Source: Thioalkalivibrio sulfidiphilus
Lineage (GTDB): Bacteria; Pseudomonadota; Gammaproteobacteria; Ectothiorhodospirales; Ectothiorhodospiraceae
Reading direction: 5' to 3'
DNA: 64,000 nt
Assembly: GCF_000377945.1 (NCBI RefSeq)
Contig: NZ_KB898923.1
Location: forward strand, 1 to 64,000
A program made the position numbers and the translations under genes. The notes below the pieces were generated by a model that had not been told where the DNA came from, searched no databases, and worked only from the letters and a program-made list of their open reading frames with translations. Below, in pieces: positions 27,045 through 36,381 of this stretch. The first letter of the stretch is position 1. Each line of letters begins with the position of its first letter.

Positions 27045-29174
27045 TTATCGCAGGCCAGGCAGCCGGGGCAGGCGGTCGCGCAGCTGCTGTTCGATCTCTT
27101 CGCGTCGCTCCTCGATGCGCGGCGTCACCTGCTCCTCGATGCGGCGCCCCGCCTCTTCCCGCACCCGGCCTTCCAGGATCGGCCTGAGATCCAGGCTGAA
27201 GGACGGATCGCTGAAGGAACCGCGGATGCGAATCGGCAGGTTCACACCGCGCAGCTCATCCAGGCTGCGCCCGCCCTGGCCTTCCAGGGTCGCCACCAGG
27301 GTGGTGTCCACCCGGTAATCCAGCTGTTCCCGGGGCAGGTCCGCGGTGCCCTGGCCGCGCACCCTCAGCAGCGGCGAGGATGCCGCCAGATCGTTGTTTG
27401 TGACCACGCCGTTGGCGATGGTGAAGCTGCCGCGCAGTTCGGAGAAGTCGGTCTGGTTGGGTTCGTCGCTGCGCTCCACGGTGCGGCCCCGAAAGCGGGC
27501 CTCGGCGTCGCGGATGATCTGGGCGATGTTGATGCCCTTGACCGCGCCATTGGCAAACTCGAAACGCCCGTCCCCGTTCAGGGCGGAGACCATCTGCTTG
27601 ACGCTGTTGCCCCGGGTGGTGATGCGCGCGTTGAGCTGGGTGGTGCCGGCCAGCTTGCCCTTGCCCTCGGTCATGTCATCCAGCAGCGGTCCGATCTGCA
27701 CCCCCTGGAGCCTGGGCTCGAAGCTGTAGCGGGGCGTGTCGCCACGCACGTCCAGGCTCATGAGCGCCTCCACGGAACCGTTGTAGAGGTTGGCGGTGAG
27801 CGGCTTGACCTCCACCAGGCCGTCCCGGGCGGTGAGCGTCAGGGAGATGCGCGCCAGGTTCAGGCGGTTGATGATCATCTCTCCGATGGTCAGCTGCGCA
27901 TTGAGGTTCAGGCTGCGCAGCATCTCGACGGGCAGGTCGATGGGGTCATCGGGCCAGCCCTCCCGGGCCGGAGCATCCGGGCGGGGCGCGGCCTCCTTGG
28001 CCGGCGGGGGCAGGTAGCGGTCCAGGTTGATGCGGTCCACGTCCAGCTCGGCACGGATGGCCGGGCGCTCGTAGTTGCTCACCCGGGCATTGCCGCGCAG
28101 GCGCGTGTCATCCAGCTGAATCAGCAACTGGGACAGGCTGGCTGCCTCGGCGTTGGCCTCGAAGGCCAGATCCACGGCGACCTTCTTGAGCACCTCGGGA
28201 TCGGCGGTCTCGGGGGCGGCCTCGCCGAGCTTGGTGAGCAGTTCGCGCACGCTGAAGGTGTTGGAACGCAGCTCGCCGGTCGCCACGGGCTTCTCGCCGG
28301 TGAGGTTGTTCACCCGCACCAGGCCGACCAGCTGCACCCCCAGGCTCTCCAGGGTCAGGCGTTCCAGGCTCGCCACGTCCTCGGCCAGGTTTACGGCCGC
28401 GTCCGCCTCGAGCTTCGCCTCCATGGCCCGGGGCAGGGCCTCTCCCTCGGCCTGGAGCCTGGCCACCAGTCGGCGCAGGGCATAGCGCTGGGCGTCCAGG
28501 TCCAGGTTCACCAGGGCATTGAGATCCACCGAGGCGCGCAGGGCGGGATCCTCCTGGATCAGGGTCAGGGACAACGAGAGAGGGGTCTCGACGCCCAGGC
28601 GGATGCGGCCCAGCTCAAAATTCAGGGGGTCCACGCGCAGGGCGGTGCCCGCCTGGGCATCCCGCCAGGAGACCCGGGCGTCCAGGATCTCCACACCGCC
28701 GATGTCCAGGTCCTTGAGGCCGGGGGCTTCGCGCTCGTGACGCTCACGGTCCTCGCGTTCATCTTCTTCCGCCTCGGCCACCAGGTCGTCCCAGTTGCTG
28801 CGGCCCTGGGCGTCGCGCTCGAGATTCAGGCTCAGACCCACCAGGCGGATGCGTTGCACCTGCAATTCACGGCGCAGCAGGGGCATCAGGGCGACGGACA
28901 GTTCCACCTCGCCGATGCGCGCGAAGGGTTCGTCGGCGAAGCCCTCCGCGTTGGACAGCCAGGTCTCACCCAGAGACAGGCCCAGCCAGGGGAACAGGGA
29001 CAGGCCGATCTCGCCCTCGATGACCAGGTCCCGGCCGGTCTGCTCCTTGACCACCGCACTGATGCGGTCCTTGTAGGCGTTGGGATCGAAGGTGGCGATC
29101 AGGTAGACGGCCAGCACACCGGCAAGCACCACCAGCAGGACCAGGGCAATCAGGACGCGCTTTAACCATTTCAT
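27045..29174 (-). CDS. AsmA-family protein
   Basis: 709 residues from ATG 29174 (MKWLKRVLIALVLLVVLAGV). A single N-terminal membrane helix is followed by a long periplasmic beta-rich region with AsmA motifs (FDPNAYKDRISAVVKEQTGR at the start, LNARITTRGNSVKQMVSALN and VVTNNDLAASSPLLRVRGQG near the C-terminus). AsmA-like proteins are predicted lipid-transport bridges between inner and outer membrane. Upstream frame extension into 29309 has no ribosome site. It stands alone and convergent with the 26477 gene. Confidence 0.92.
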   Translation of the reverse strand: MKWLKRVLIALVLLVVLAGVLAVYLIATFDPNAYKDRISAVVKEQTGRDLVIEGEIGLSLFPWLGLSLGETWLSNAEGFADEPFARIGEVELSVALMPLLRRELQVQRIRLVGLSLNLERDAQGRSNWDDLVAEAEEDEREDRERHEREAPGLKDLDIGGVEILDARVSWRDAQAGTALRVDPLNFELGRIRLGVETPLSLSLTLIQEDPALRASVDLNALVNLDLDAQRYALRRLVARLQAEGEALPRAMEAKLEADAAVNLAEDVASLERLTLESLGVQLVGLVRVNNLTGEKPVATGELRSNTFSVRELLTKLGEAAPETADPEVLKKVAVDLAFEANAEAASLSQLLIQLDDTRLRGNARVSNYERPAIRAELDVDRINLDRYLPPPAKEAAPRPDAPAREGWPDDPIDLPVEMLRSLNLNAQLTIGEMIINRLNLARISLTLTARDGLVEVKPLTANLYNGSVEALMSLDVRGDTPRYSFEPRLQGVQIGPLLDDMTEGKGKLAGTTQLNARITTRGNSVKQMVSALNGDGRFEFANGAVKGINIAQIIRDAEARFRGRTVERSDEPNQTDFSELRGSFTIANGVVTNNDLAASSPLLRVRGQGTADLPREQLDYRVDTTLVATLEGQGGRSLDELRGVNLPIRIRGSFSDPSFSLDLRPILEGRVREEAGRRIEEQVTPRIEERREEIEQQLRDRLPRLPGLR

Positions 29175-29326
29175 GGTCGGATGACTCCAGCAAACCAATG
29201 GATGAACGATTTTGCCACTCAGTGTAACGCGCGCAGAGACGGCTTGCAGAGGCGACAACCTGTCATGAGCGCGCGTCCCGTGTATACAATGGGCTGACAC
29301 CCAGCGCATCGACGAGACCCTGCCCC

Positions 29327-29779
29327 ATGGCCACCGGCAAAGCCAATCTGAGACGCAAGCCCCACATCCTGTTCGTCAGCCAGGCCACCTCGGCACGCAC
29401 GCCCATGGCAGAGGCCTATGGCAAGCGGCTGCTCGGCGATGTGGTGGAGGTACGTGCCGCCGGCATGGACATGAGCAGCCTGGATCCGCGCACCGTCGAG
29501 GCGCTCAAACAAGACGGCCTGAAGACAGATGGGCTCGACGCCCGGCGCCTGGACGAGGACCTGCTGGCATGGGCTGACCTGGTGGTAACCCTGTGCGCCG
29601 ATGTGCAGCGTATCCGCCTACCGGAGCGGGACAGCTTCGTGCACAAGAACTGGCCCATCGACAGCCCCGAGCGCCAGGCCGCCGGCAGCGAGGACAGCAA
29701 GCCATACCTGCGCACCCGGGACGAGATCAAGCGCCGGGTCCATCAGCTGGCCACGTCCATCAAGCTGATGCACCGGTAA
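29327..29779 (+). CDS. ArsC/LMW-phosphatase-fold protein without catalytic cysteines
   Basis: 150 residues. The fold matches thioredoxin-coupled ArsC and low-molecular-weight phosphatases: ILFVSQATSARTPMAEAYGK aligns with the P-loop LFxCTGNSCRSxMAEA, but the nucleophile Cys is Ser and the second Cys is Ala; the Arg is kept. Later motifs are WADLVVTLCADV and KNWPIDSPE. It is therefore probably not a phosphatase or arsenate reductase and may bind an anion or a partner. No ars genes are nearby. A repeat begins right after its stop. Confidence 0.75.
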   Translation: MATGKANLRRKPHILFVSQATSARTPMAEAYGKRLLGDVVEVRAAGMDMSSLDPRTVEALKQDGLKTDGLDARRLDEDLLAWADLVVTLCADVQRIRLPERDSFVHKNWPIDSPERQAAGSEDSKPYLRTRDEIKRRVHQLATSIKLMHR

Positions 29780-29782
29780 ATC

Positions 29783-29966
29783 AGTGGCTAGTGGCAAGTC
29801 TCAAGTGGCAAGGGAGACCACCCTCACCCCAACCCTCTATTCCGGGCGTCCTGCCCTCCACCCTTCGGGCCAGCCTGGCGGCTGTTCAAATCCGCTCCCG
29901 GCGGATTTGTCCCTGAGGGAGAGGGGGTTAAACTTTTTGATCTTCCTTGCCACTTGAGACTTGCCA
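29783..29966. repeat. nested palindromes: GTGGCAAG family enclosing two other repeat words
   Basis: Outer arms CAGTGGCTAGTGGCAAGTC (from ~29784) and GACTTGCCACTAGCCACTG (to ~29975) enclose an inner CCCTCACCCCAACCCTC...GAGGGAGAGGGGG pair. A third word, GGACAAATCCGCCGGGAGCGG on the minus strand (~29890-29918), also occurs at the start of the 21681 gene. The right outer arm overlaps the end of moaC and gives its stop codon. Confidence 0.8.
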
Positions 29967-30452
29967 CTAGCCACTGCCTTTCAAATCCCACGTACCCGAC
30001 TTGCCGCCGGACTTGTGCACCAGGCGCACGCCGCCCATGGTCATGAACCGGTCCACCGCCTTGCACATGTCGTAGACCGTCAGCAGGGCCACCTGCACGG
30101 CGGTCAGCGCCTCCATCTCCACGCCGGTCTGGCCGCGGGTCTCGGCGGTGACGCGACAGTGCACCGAGGGGGGCGAATCCGCCGTGGAGAGCTCCACCTC
30201 CACGTGGGTCAGGGAGATGGGGTGGCACAGGGGCACCAGCTCGGAGGTCTTCTTGGAGGCCATGATGCCGGCCACCCGGGCGATACCCAGCACGTCCCCC
30301 TTCTTGTGGGTCCCGGAACGGATCAGGGCCAGGGTCTCCGGCTCCATGGTGATGTGGCCCTCGGCGACGGCCACCCGGTGGGTGACGGACTTGTCGCCCA
30401 CGTCCACCATGTGGGCCTCGCCCTTGGCGTTGAAGTGGGTCAGCGTGCTCAT
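29967..30452 (-). CDS. moaC: cyclic pyranopterin monophosphate synthase MoaC
   Basis: 161 residues with the family's [34 protein letters not shown] and [20 protein letters not shown], including catalytic Lys and His residues. MoaC works with MoaA to turn GTP into cPMP in molybdenum cofactor synthesis. The last residues before the stop (KGSG) and the TAG itself come from the adjacent GTGGCTAGTGG repeat. It is divergent from moaD and moaE, with 54 bases between the starts. moaA is not in the window. Confidence 0.97.
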   Translation of the reverse strand: MSTLTHFNAKGEAHMVDVGDKSVTHRVAVAEGHITMEPETLALIRSGTHKKGDVLGIARVAGIMASKKTSELVPLCHPISLTHVEVELSTADSPPSVHCRVTAETRGQTGVEMEALTAVQVALLTVYDMCKAVDRFMTMGGVRLVHKSGGKSGTWDLKGSG

Positions 30453-30506
30453 AGCGGGTATACTTCCGGTTGGTTATTCAAGCTTTCGAGAGTGTAAGCC
30501 TAAACC

Positions 30507-30740
30507 ATGTCCATCACCGTGCGTTACTTTGCCAGCCTGCGCGAGCGCGTCGGCCGCGCCGAGGATCAACTGGATGCCGACGGCAACGACACCGCCGGCG
30601 GCATCTGGGCCCGGGCCGTGCCCGAGCAAGCCATGCCCGACCGGGTGCTGATCGCCATCAACCAGGAATACGCCGATGCGGATCACCCGGTGCGCGACGG
30701 CGACGAGGTGGCCTTCTTCCCACCGGTCACGGGCGGCTGA
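30507..30740 (+). CDS. moaD: molybdopterin synthase sulfur carrier MoaD
   Basis: 77 residues, ubiquitin-like: SITVRYFASLRERVGRAEDQ at the start, DGDEVAFFPPVTGG at the end. The C-terminal Gly-Gly is adenylated and thiolated to carry the dithiolene sulfur. moaE starts one base after its stop codon. A TATACT word at 30459-30464 lies in the divergent promoter region with moaC. Confidence 0.95.
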   Translation: MSITVRYFASLRERVGRAEDQLDADGNDTAGGIWARAVPEQAMPDRVLIAINQEYADADHPVRDGDEVAFFPPVTGG

Positions 30741-30741
30741 G

Positions 30742-31176
30742 ATGAGCGTCTCGCTACACCCCGAACCCTTCGACCCCTGGGCCCGCCTGGCGGCCCACCA
30801 GGCCCAGCTGCCCGCCGGCAGCTTCGGCGCCACCGCCGTGTTCGTGGGCACCATGCGGGATTTCAACGAGGGCGACGACGTGCGCGGCATGACCCTGGAG
30901 CACTATCCGGGCATGACCGAGAAGCACCTGGAAGGCATCGTCGCCGAGGCCCGCAGCCGCTGGCCCCTGGACGACTGCCTGATCGCCCACCGGGTCGGCC
31001 CCATCGAGCCGGGCGATCCCATCGTGCTCACCGCCGTCTGGTCCGCGCACCGCAAGGCCGCCTTCGAGGCCTGCCGTTACCTGATGGAAGAGCTCAAGCA
31101 CCGCGCCCCGTTCTGGAAGCGCGAGACCCTCAAGGACGGGCAGGTGCGCTGGGTGGAGAAGAACACGGAAGGGTGA
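30742..31176 (+). CDS. moaE: molybdopterin synthase catalytic subunit MoaE
   Basis: 144 residues from ATG 30742. FGATAVFVGTMRDFNEGDDV, LEHYPGMTEKHLEGI, the HRxGxxxxGD site (HRVGPIEPGDP) and YLMEELKHRAPFWKRE with the two catalytic lysines are all present. MoaE and MoaD together convert cPMP to molybdopterin. Longer frames upstream lie inside moaD. The gene is followed directly by a repeat cluster. Confidence 0.97.
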   Translation: MSVSLHPEPFDPWARLAAHQAQLPAGSFGATAVFVGTMRDFNEGDDVRGMTLEHYPGMTEKHLEGIVAEARSRWPLDDCLIAHRVGPIEPGDPIVLTAVWSAHRKAAFEACRYLMEELKHRAPFWKRETLKDGQVRWVEKNTEG

Positions 31177-31182
31177 AAATCA

Positions 31183-31420
31183 AGTGGGAAGTTGGAATTG
31201 GGAAGTGCGAAGTTAACCCGAATGTTTCATGAATTCGCGCGATGATCGCGCAGGATATTGGCCGCACAGGGGATTTTCCGAGGGAGCGCCGTATCGGGCT
31301 ATACGGCCGACTGAGGAAAATCCCCTGTGCGGACAAGAGACAAGCGAGGGCGTGCGCAATTCATGAAACATTCGGGTTAAGGGTCTTTCAATTCCGACTT
31401 CCCAATTCACACTTCCGACT
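31183..31420. repeat. GGGAAGT palindrome with an inserted 168-bp element
   Basis: Outer words GGGAAGTTGGAATTGGGAAGT (31188-31208) and ACTTCCCAATTCACACTTCC (~31398-31417) form one palindrome of the AATTGGGAAGT family. Its loop is occupied by the separate 168-bp element at 31213-31380, so one palindrome has inserted into another. Confidence 0.75.
31213..31380. repeat. 168-bp MITE-like element with triple nested inverted repeats
   Basis: Perfect 23-bp terminal inverted repeats (31213-31235 against 31358-31380; outer end TTAACCCGAATG). Inside is a perfect 18-bp pair, CCGCACAGGGGATTTTCC (31262-31279) with 31315-31332. At the centre is GCCGTAT (31288-31294) with ATACGGC (31301-31307). No coding capacity. 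It fits a non-autonomous mobile element or a structured RNA. Confidence 0.85.
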
Positions 31421-31424
31421 TCCC

Positions 31425-32807
31425 TCATTGCAGTATCAGAAAGAACGCCCCCTCGTCCCGCCGGATGTTCAGCAGCAAGCGCTGGCCATTGCTGCCCACG
31501 GCGCGGCGCATCTCCTCCAGATTGCTCACCGGCTGACGGTTGACCGACAGGATCACATCCCCCTCCCGAAGACCCGCGCGCGCGGCGGGACTGCCGCTTT
31601 GCACACCGGTCACCAGGACCCCCTGCACGCGGCCGTGCAGGGGCGAGGCCTCGGTGATGTCGCTGAAACTCGCACCCTCCAGGCGACGGCTGAACTGCGC
31701 GCCCTCGGTGGTGGCGGCGCGGATCTCCGCCACCACGGCGGTGAGGGTGCGGCGGCGGTTGTCGCGCACCACCTCCAGCTTCACCTCGCTGCCCACCCGC
31801 AGCAGGCCGATGGCATTGCGCAGCTCCGTGGCATTGCGCACCCGGCGCTCGTTGACCCGCAGCACCACGTCGCCCTCCTTGAGCCCGGCGCGCTCGGCGG
31901 CGGAACCGGGCTCCACCTGGGCGATCACCGCGCCCTGGGTCTGGGAGATGCCGAAGGCCTGGGCCAGCTCCGGAGTCAGATCCTGCACCGTCACACCCAG
32001 GCGGCCGCGCCGCACCTCGCCGTGCGCCACCAGGTGCTCCTTGACCTGCAGGGCCATGTTCACGGGGATGGCAAAGCCGATGCCGATATTGCCGCCCGCC
32101 GGGGTCAGAATGGCGGTATTGATGCCCACCAGCTCGCCGCGCAGGTTCACCAGGGCGCCGCCGGAGTTGCCGGGGTTAATGGAGGCGTCCGTCTGGATGA
32201 AGTCCTCGTAGGACTCGATGCCGAGACCGCTGCGCCCCAGGGCGCTCACGATCCCGGAGGTCACCGTCTGACCCAGACCGAAGGGGTTGCCGATGGCCAC
32301 CACGAAATCGCCCACCCGCAGGGCGTCGGAATCGGCCACCTTCACCGCGGTGAGGCTGTCACCCTGCACCTTGAGTACCGCCAGGTCCGTGGCCGGGTCG
32401 GTGCCCACCACCTCGGCGTCCAGACGCCGGCCGTCGTGCAGGGTGACCACGATCTCGTCGGCCCGCTGGATGACGTGGAAGTTGGTGATGATGTAGCCCT
32501 GCTCCGCGTCCAGGATCACGCCGGAGCCAAGTCCCTGGGTCTGGCGCTCACGGGGCTGCTGGGGCAGGTCGAAGAAGCGCCGGAAGAAGGGGTCCTCCAT
32601 GAGCGGATTGCGCTCCACCACGCGCCCGCGGGTAGCGATGTTCACCACCGCGGGGATGGTACGATCCAGCATGGGGGCGAGCGAAGGCAGTGGCTCGCCG
32701 TCCACCTCCACCGGCAGGGTGGCCGAGGCCATGGGCGCCATGGCCAGCAGCAGGAGGCAGAGGAAAACGGTCAGGGTGTTTCGAAGTTTGAAATGCACGT
32801 GATACAT
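31425..32807 (-). CDS. degP: HtrA/DegP-type periplasmic serine protease
   Basis: 460 residues. A signal peptide (FLCLLLLAMAPMASA) is followed by the trypsin-like domain with His in TNFHVI, Asp in TDLAVL and Ser in GNSGGALV, and two PDZ domains (~270-350; ~375-460). Do-family proteases degrade or refold damaged envelope proteins; they could equally be called MucD or DegQ. It is monocistronic here. The repeat cluster ends within a few bases of its stop codon. Confidence 0.93.
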   Translation of the reverse strand: MYHVHFKLRNTLTVFLCLLLLAMAPMASATLPVEVDGEPLPSLAPMLDRTIPAVVNIATRGRVVERNPLMEDPFFRRFFDLPQQPRERQTQGLGSGVILDAEQGYIITNFHVIQRADEIVVTLHDGRRLDAEVVGTDPATDLAVLKVQGDSLTAVKVADSDALRVGDFVVAIGNPFGLGQTVTSGIVSALGRSGLGIESYEDFIQTDASINPGNSGGALVNLRGELVGINTAILTPAGGNIGIGFAIPVNMALQVKEHLVAHGEVRRGRLGVTVQDLTPELAQAFGISQTQGAVIAQVEPGSAAERAGLKEGDVVLRVNERRVRNATELRNAIGLLRVGSEVKLEVVRDNRRRTLTAVVAEIRAATTEGAQFSRRLEGASFSDITEASPLHGRVQGVLVTGVQSGSPAARAGLREGDVILSVNRQPVSNLEEMRRAVGSNGQRLLLNIRRDEGAFFLILQ

Positions 32808-33088
32808 GGGACCTCACCAGTCGATGACTCGCGGTTGATACCACCGAATGCCCCTGTGACTGCCCTGCGGCGGCGGAAGTTCACCGCTTGCTTTCGTTCT
32901 GCAACTCGCTGCGCTCCCGGCGGGTCTGCTCCATCTCCTTGGAGAGGAAATAACTCAGGGCGATACGGAATGAAAGATCTCCATGTCACTCCCCTGAACC
33001 GCATGCCGTTCGTCGGGTCGAACCGAAAAACCGGTCAAGAACTCCGGGCACTGGCCGACAACAAGCACAAACCGGCTGACATCACCCC
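32808..33088. other. intergenic stretch, possible small remnant on the minus strand
   Basis: A minus-strand frame at 32881-32985 reads FRIALSYFLSKEMEQTRRER and then SELQNESKR and a stop. It looks like the C-terminus of a real protein but has no start codon, as a TGA stands directly before it. Otherwise nothing is supported. The degP promoter should lie in the left part. Confidence 0.35.
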
Positions 33089-33727
33089 ATGGCCCCCATG
33101 ACACATGCCAACCCCCAGCGCCCGCATCGCTGGCGCCAGATGGCCGCCCTGGCCCTCGTGCTGCCCTGGCTGGCGGGCACCGCCGTGGCCTTCTGGTGGT
33201 TTGAGCAGGGTCCGGGCAGCCCGCCTGTTCATGCCGCGCTGGCCAGCTTGGATGAGGCCCGGGTGGATGCCCTGACCCGGCAACTGCATAAAGACTCGGT
33301 TCAAGAAGGCATTCATCTGGTGCACTTCTGGGACCCCGCCTGCGCCTGCAGTCAGGCCAGCAGTGATCACCTGCACCGCATCCTCGCCGCCGAACCCGCA
33401 CAGGACACCCGGATCACTGTGGTGGTGCCGGACGAGGGGAGCCTCGAACGGGCCCTGAGGCATTTCCGGCGCATCGACGGCCTGCAGGTGACGGTTGCCG
33501 ATCCGGACACGGCCCCGCCGGCGAGCCCACTGGCCGCAGTCCTGTCGCCGGAGGGCAGCCTCGCGTATCTGGGCCCCTATCGCGCCAGCACCAGCTGTCG
33601 GCCCGCGGCCGACGGCCCGGTGGCCGACACCTTGCTCGATCTGCAGCGGGGCGAAGACCCGCGCCGCCTCAACCTGCTCGATACCGCCTGTTTCTGTGCC
33701 TGGCCCGAGACGCACCGTCGCACCTGA
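33089..33727 (+). CDS. DUF6436-like membrane-anchored thioredoxin-fold protein
   Basis: 212 residues; ATG at 33089 or 33098. One N-terminal membrane helix ([20 protein letters not shown]) is followed by a thioredoxin-like region with the active-site-like [20 protein letters not shown] and a Cys pair near the C-terminus (TACFCAW). It resembles DUF6436 and is probably a periplasm-facing redox protein. It lies 14 bases upstream of the chemoreceptor gene, so co-transcription is likely. Confidence 0.7.
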   Translation: MAPMTHANPQRPHRWRQMAALALVLPWLAGTAVAFWWFEQGPGSPPVHAALASLDEARVDALTRQLHKDSVQEGIHLVHFWDPACACSQASSDHLHRILAAEPAQDTRITVVVPDEGSLERALRHFRRIDGLQVTVADPDTAPPASPLAAVLSPEGSLAYLGPYRASTSCRPAADGPVADTLLDLQRGEDPRRLNLLDTACFCAWPETHRRT

Positions 33728-33741
33728 CTCCGGAGAGACCC

Positions 33742-35247
33742 ATGTCCGCCACCGAAAGCTTCAGCCTCCACAACCTGCACCGCCACGGCGATCTCATCAT
33801 GGTCGCCGTGTGCTGGTTCCTGCTGGCACTCGCCCTGGCCCTGGCCGGATGGCACAGCACCTGGACCGCGGCCCTGGTCATCGGACTGCCCGCCGCCCTG
33901 GTGCCCACCGCCCTGCTGTGGCTGACCCCGGGCAGCCTGCTCAACCGCCTGGTCAACGCCACGGCGCTGATGGTGTTCTCGGCGCTGATCATTCACCAGA
34001 GCCGGGGCATGATCGAGATGCACTTCGCCATCTTCGTGCTACTGGCCTTCCTGCTCTACTACCGTGACTGGCTGCCCCTGGTGACCGCGGCGGCGGTGAT
34101 CGCCGTGCACCACCTGGCCTTCAACTGGATGCAGGAGGCAAACCTGGGCGTGTACATATTCGAATGGCGCACCGGCCTGGACATCGTGTTCATCCACGCA
34201 GGATTCGTGGTGTTCGAGACCGCCCTGCTGGTGTACATGGCGGTGCTGCTCAGACGCGAGGCGGTGCAGTCGGAGGAACTGCACCTGATGGGTGGACACA
34301 TGCGTGTGGATAACGGCATGGTCGACCTGACCTTCCGCAACCCGGCGGCACGCAGTCCGCTGGCCCGTGGGCTGAACGACTACGTGGCGGCCCTGCACGA
34401 CGCCATCCGCCTGACCCGCTCCAGCAGCCACGAACTTTCCGAGACCGCCCAGGGCCTGGCCCAGGCGGCGGAGCGCACGGACCGGGCCGCCCGGGACCAG
34501 CAGGCCGAGACCCAGCAGATCGCCTCGGCCGTCACCGAGATGGAGGCCAGCGCACGGGAAGTGGCGCACAACGCCCAGGAGGCCGCCGCCGCCACCCGCG
34601 AGGCGGACACGCAGGCCCGCTCAGGCCGCGAGGAGATCGAGCGCACCGTGGCGGTGATCAACGAACTGGCGCGCCAGGTGGAGACCTCGGCCCGGGTGAT
34701 CGACCAACTGGAACAGCAGAGCGACAAGGTGGGCGGCGTGCTGGAGGTGATCCAGTCCATCGCCGAGCAGACCAACCTGCTGGCGCTGAACGCCGCCATC
34801 GAGGCCGCGCGCGCCGGTGAACAGGGCCGGGGTTTCGCAGTGGTGGCCGACGAGGTGCGCACCCTGGCCTCGCGCACCCAGGATTCCACGCAGGAGATCC
34901 GCGCCATCATAGAGCAGCTCCAGGGTGGCGCACAGCAGGCCGCCCAGACCAGTCGGCAGGCCCGCGACCAGGCGGAACAGGGGGTCACGCGCATCGGTCA
35001 GGCGGGTCAGGCCCTGCGCGCCATCGCCGACGCCATCGGCCACATCAACGACATGAACATGCAGATCGCCAGCGCCGCCCAGCAGCAGACCCGGGTCACC
35101 GAGGCGATCGCCGAGAACGTCAATCAGGTGAGCGAGGCCTCTCTGAGCGCCGCGAACCAGGCCGCCGAGAGCCGTCGCGCCGTGGAACTCCTGCTGGGCC
35201 TGAGCCGGGAACTGGAAAAACGCATGGGGCAGTTCAAGACTGAGTAA
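33742..35247 (+). CDS. methyl-accepting chemotaxis protein with multi-helix membrane domain
   Basis: 501 residues behind GGAGAGACCC. The first ~180 residues hold about six membrane helices ([37 protein letters not shown] and others) with no large periplasmic sensor and no clear HAMP. The cytoplasmic signalling domain has the hairpin tip [20 protein letters not shown] and [10 protein letters not shown]. It should signal to CheA/CheW on a membrane or intracellular cue. Its stop codon merges into the following repeat. No che genes are nearby. Confidence 0.92.
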   Translation: MSATESFSLHNLHRHGDLIMVAVCWFLLALALALAGWHSTWTAALVIGLPAALVPTALLWLTPGSLLNRLVNATALMVFSALIIHQSRGMIEMHFAIFVLLAFLLYYRDWLPLVTAAAVIAVHHLAFNWMQEANLGVYIFEWRTGLDIVFIHAGFVVFETALLVYMAVLLRREAVQSEELHLMGGHMRVDNGMVDLTFRNPAARSPLARGLNDYVAALHDAIRLTRSSSHELSETAQGLAQAAERTDRAARDQQAETQQIASAVTEMEASAREVAHNAQEAAAATREADTQARSGREEIERTVAVINELARQVETSARVIDQLEQQSDKVGGVLEVIQSIAEQTNLLALNAAIEAARAGEQGRGFAVVADEVRTLASRTQDSTQEIRAIIEQLQGGAQQAAQTSRQARDQAEQGVTRIGQAGQALRAIADAIGHINDMNMQIASAAQQQTRVTEAIAENVNQVSEASLSAANQAAESRRAVELLLGLSRELEKRMGQFKTE

Positions 35248-35325
35248 TTCAAAATTCAAGATTCAAAATTCAAAGGAGATTCGCGTCCAGGTTCCCTTTG
35301 AATTTTGAATCTTGAATTTTGAATC
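35246..35325. repeat. AATTCAAAATTCAAGATTC palindrome
   Basis: Left arm AATTCAAAATTCAAGATTC and on to AAAATTCAAAGG; right arm CCTTTGAATTTTGAATC and on to TTGAATTTTGAATC. The same element recurs at 52218-52294. It lies between the convergent chemoreceptor and cbpA genes. Confidence 0.85.
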
Positions 35326-35329
35326 GCCT

Positions 35330-36271
35330 TCACCCCAGATGCGCCCTGGGATCGAAGGGCATCTCCTTCGCCATGCGCTCGTAGAACTTGCGCGCCGCCT
35401 CGCTGCTGGCCGGCGGGGTGTGGATCTGCAGGATCACATACTGGTCACCGGGTGGCTTGCCGGCCAAGCCCTTGCCCTTCAGACGCAGGCGCCGGCCCGA
35501 CTGGGAACCCGGCGGGATCTTCAATTCCACGCGACCGCCCAGGGTGGGCACGTTGACCGTGGCGCCCAGGGCCGCCTCCCAGGGGGTCACCGGCAGGTCC
35601 AGGTGCAGGTCACGGCCCTCCACACGGAACCAGGGATGGGGACGGATGGCCACCTCCAGGAACAGGTCCCCCGAGGGACCGCCTCCGGCGCCGGGACCGC
35701 CCTGCCCCGCCAGGCGGATGCGCTGGCCCTCGGTCACGCCGGCCGGGATCTTCACCTGGAGCTTGCGGCCATTGCCCAGCTGCACCGGCATGGAGCCGCC
35801 GTGGGCGGCCTGCTCCAGGGTGATCTCGATGCGCGCGGTCTGGTCCGCGCCCCGGGCCTGGAAACCACCCCCGGGACGACGCCCACCGGCACGGCGCGCA
35901 CCGCCGCCGAACAGGGTCTCGAAGAAATCGGAGAAGCCGGCCTCGTCGCCACCGAACCCCGGCCCCGCGCGACCGGCGCCAGGGCCCGCGCCGCGGAAGC
36001 CGCCGGAGAAGATGTCCTCCCAGCCCGGCGGCGGACGAAAGTCCTGACCCGACTTCCAGTTGGCGCCCAGGTCGTCGTAGGCACGGCGCTTGTCCGCGTC
36101 ACCCAGCACCTCGTAGGCCTCGTTGATCTCCTTGAAGCGCTCCTCGGCGTTGGGTTCCTTGCTCACGTCCGGGTGGTACTTGCGCGCCAGCTTGCGATAG
36201 GACTTCTTGATCTCGTCCTGGGTCGCGGTCCGGGAGACACCCAACAGCTTGTAATAATCTTTGTATTCCAT
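35330..36271 (-). CDS. cbpA: DnaJ-class co-chaperone CbpA
   Basis: 313 residues from ATG 36271. A J-domain at 1-70 ([20 protein letters not shown] with the HPD triad in YHPDVS) is followed by a Gly/Phe-rich linker and two DnaJ C-terminal beta domains. It has no zinc-finger repeats, which separates CbpA from DnaJ. It stimulates DnaK and binds misfolded proteins. It lies 110 bases downstream of hsp20 in the same direction, behind two hairpins, so partial read-through from the sigma32 promoter is likely. Confidence 0.93.
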   Translation of the reverse strand: MEYKDYYKLLGVSRTATQDEIKKSYRKLARKYHPDVSKEPNAEERFKEINEAYEVLGDADKRRAYDDLGANWKSGQDFRPPPGWEDIFSGGFRGAGPGAGRAGPGFGGDEAGFSDFFETLFGGGARRAGGRRPGGGFQARGADQTARIEITLEQAAHGGSMPVQLGNGRKLQVKIPAGVTEGQRIRLAGQGGPGAGGGPSGDLFLEVAIRPHPWFRVEGRDLHLDLPVTPWEAALGATVNVPTLGGRVELKIPPGSQSGRRLRLKGKGLAGKPPGDQYVILQIHTPPASSEAARKFYERMAKEMPFDPRAHLG

Positions 36272-36294
36272 GATCCGTCTACGATAGCGCAAAC

Positions 36295-36324
36295 GATTGC
36301 GCCGCGTGGGAACGCGGCGCAATC
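36295..36324 (-). terminator. hairpin between hsp20 and cbpA
   Basis: GATTGCGCCGCGT, 4-base loop, ACGCGGCGCAATC: a perfect 13-bp stem followed on the minus strand by GTTTG. A second, smaller stem CGTCCCGG/CCGGGACG lies at 36339-36362. They may attenuate transcription into cbpA rather than end it. Confidence 0.55.
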
Positions 36325-36381
36325 ATGAACATGGGCTCCGTCCCGGCACGAACACCGGGACGGGAACCGACTCAGGCGAGA

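Noticed and set aside
26967-29165. Plus-strand frame of 732 codons opposite asmA
   Set aside because: The composition (Gln/Gly/Leu/Val-rich, no domain) is that of an antisense frame; asmA has its signal anchor and conserved motifs.
32881-32985. Minus-strand small protein ending SELQNESKR
   Set aside because: No start codon; an in-frame stop precedes it. Kept only as a possible remnant.
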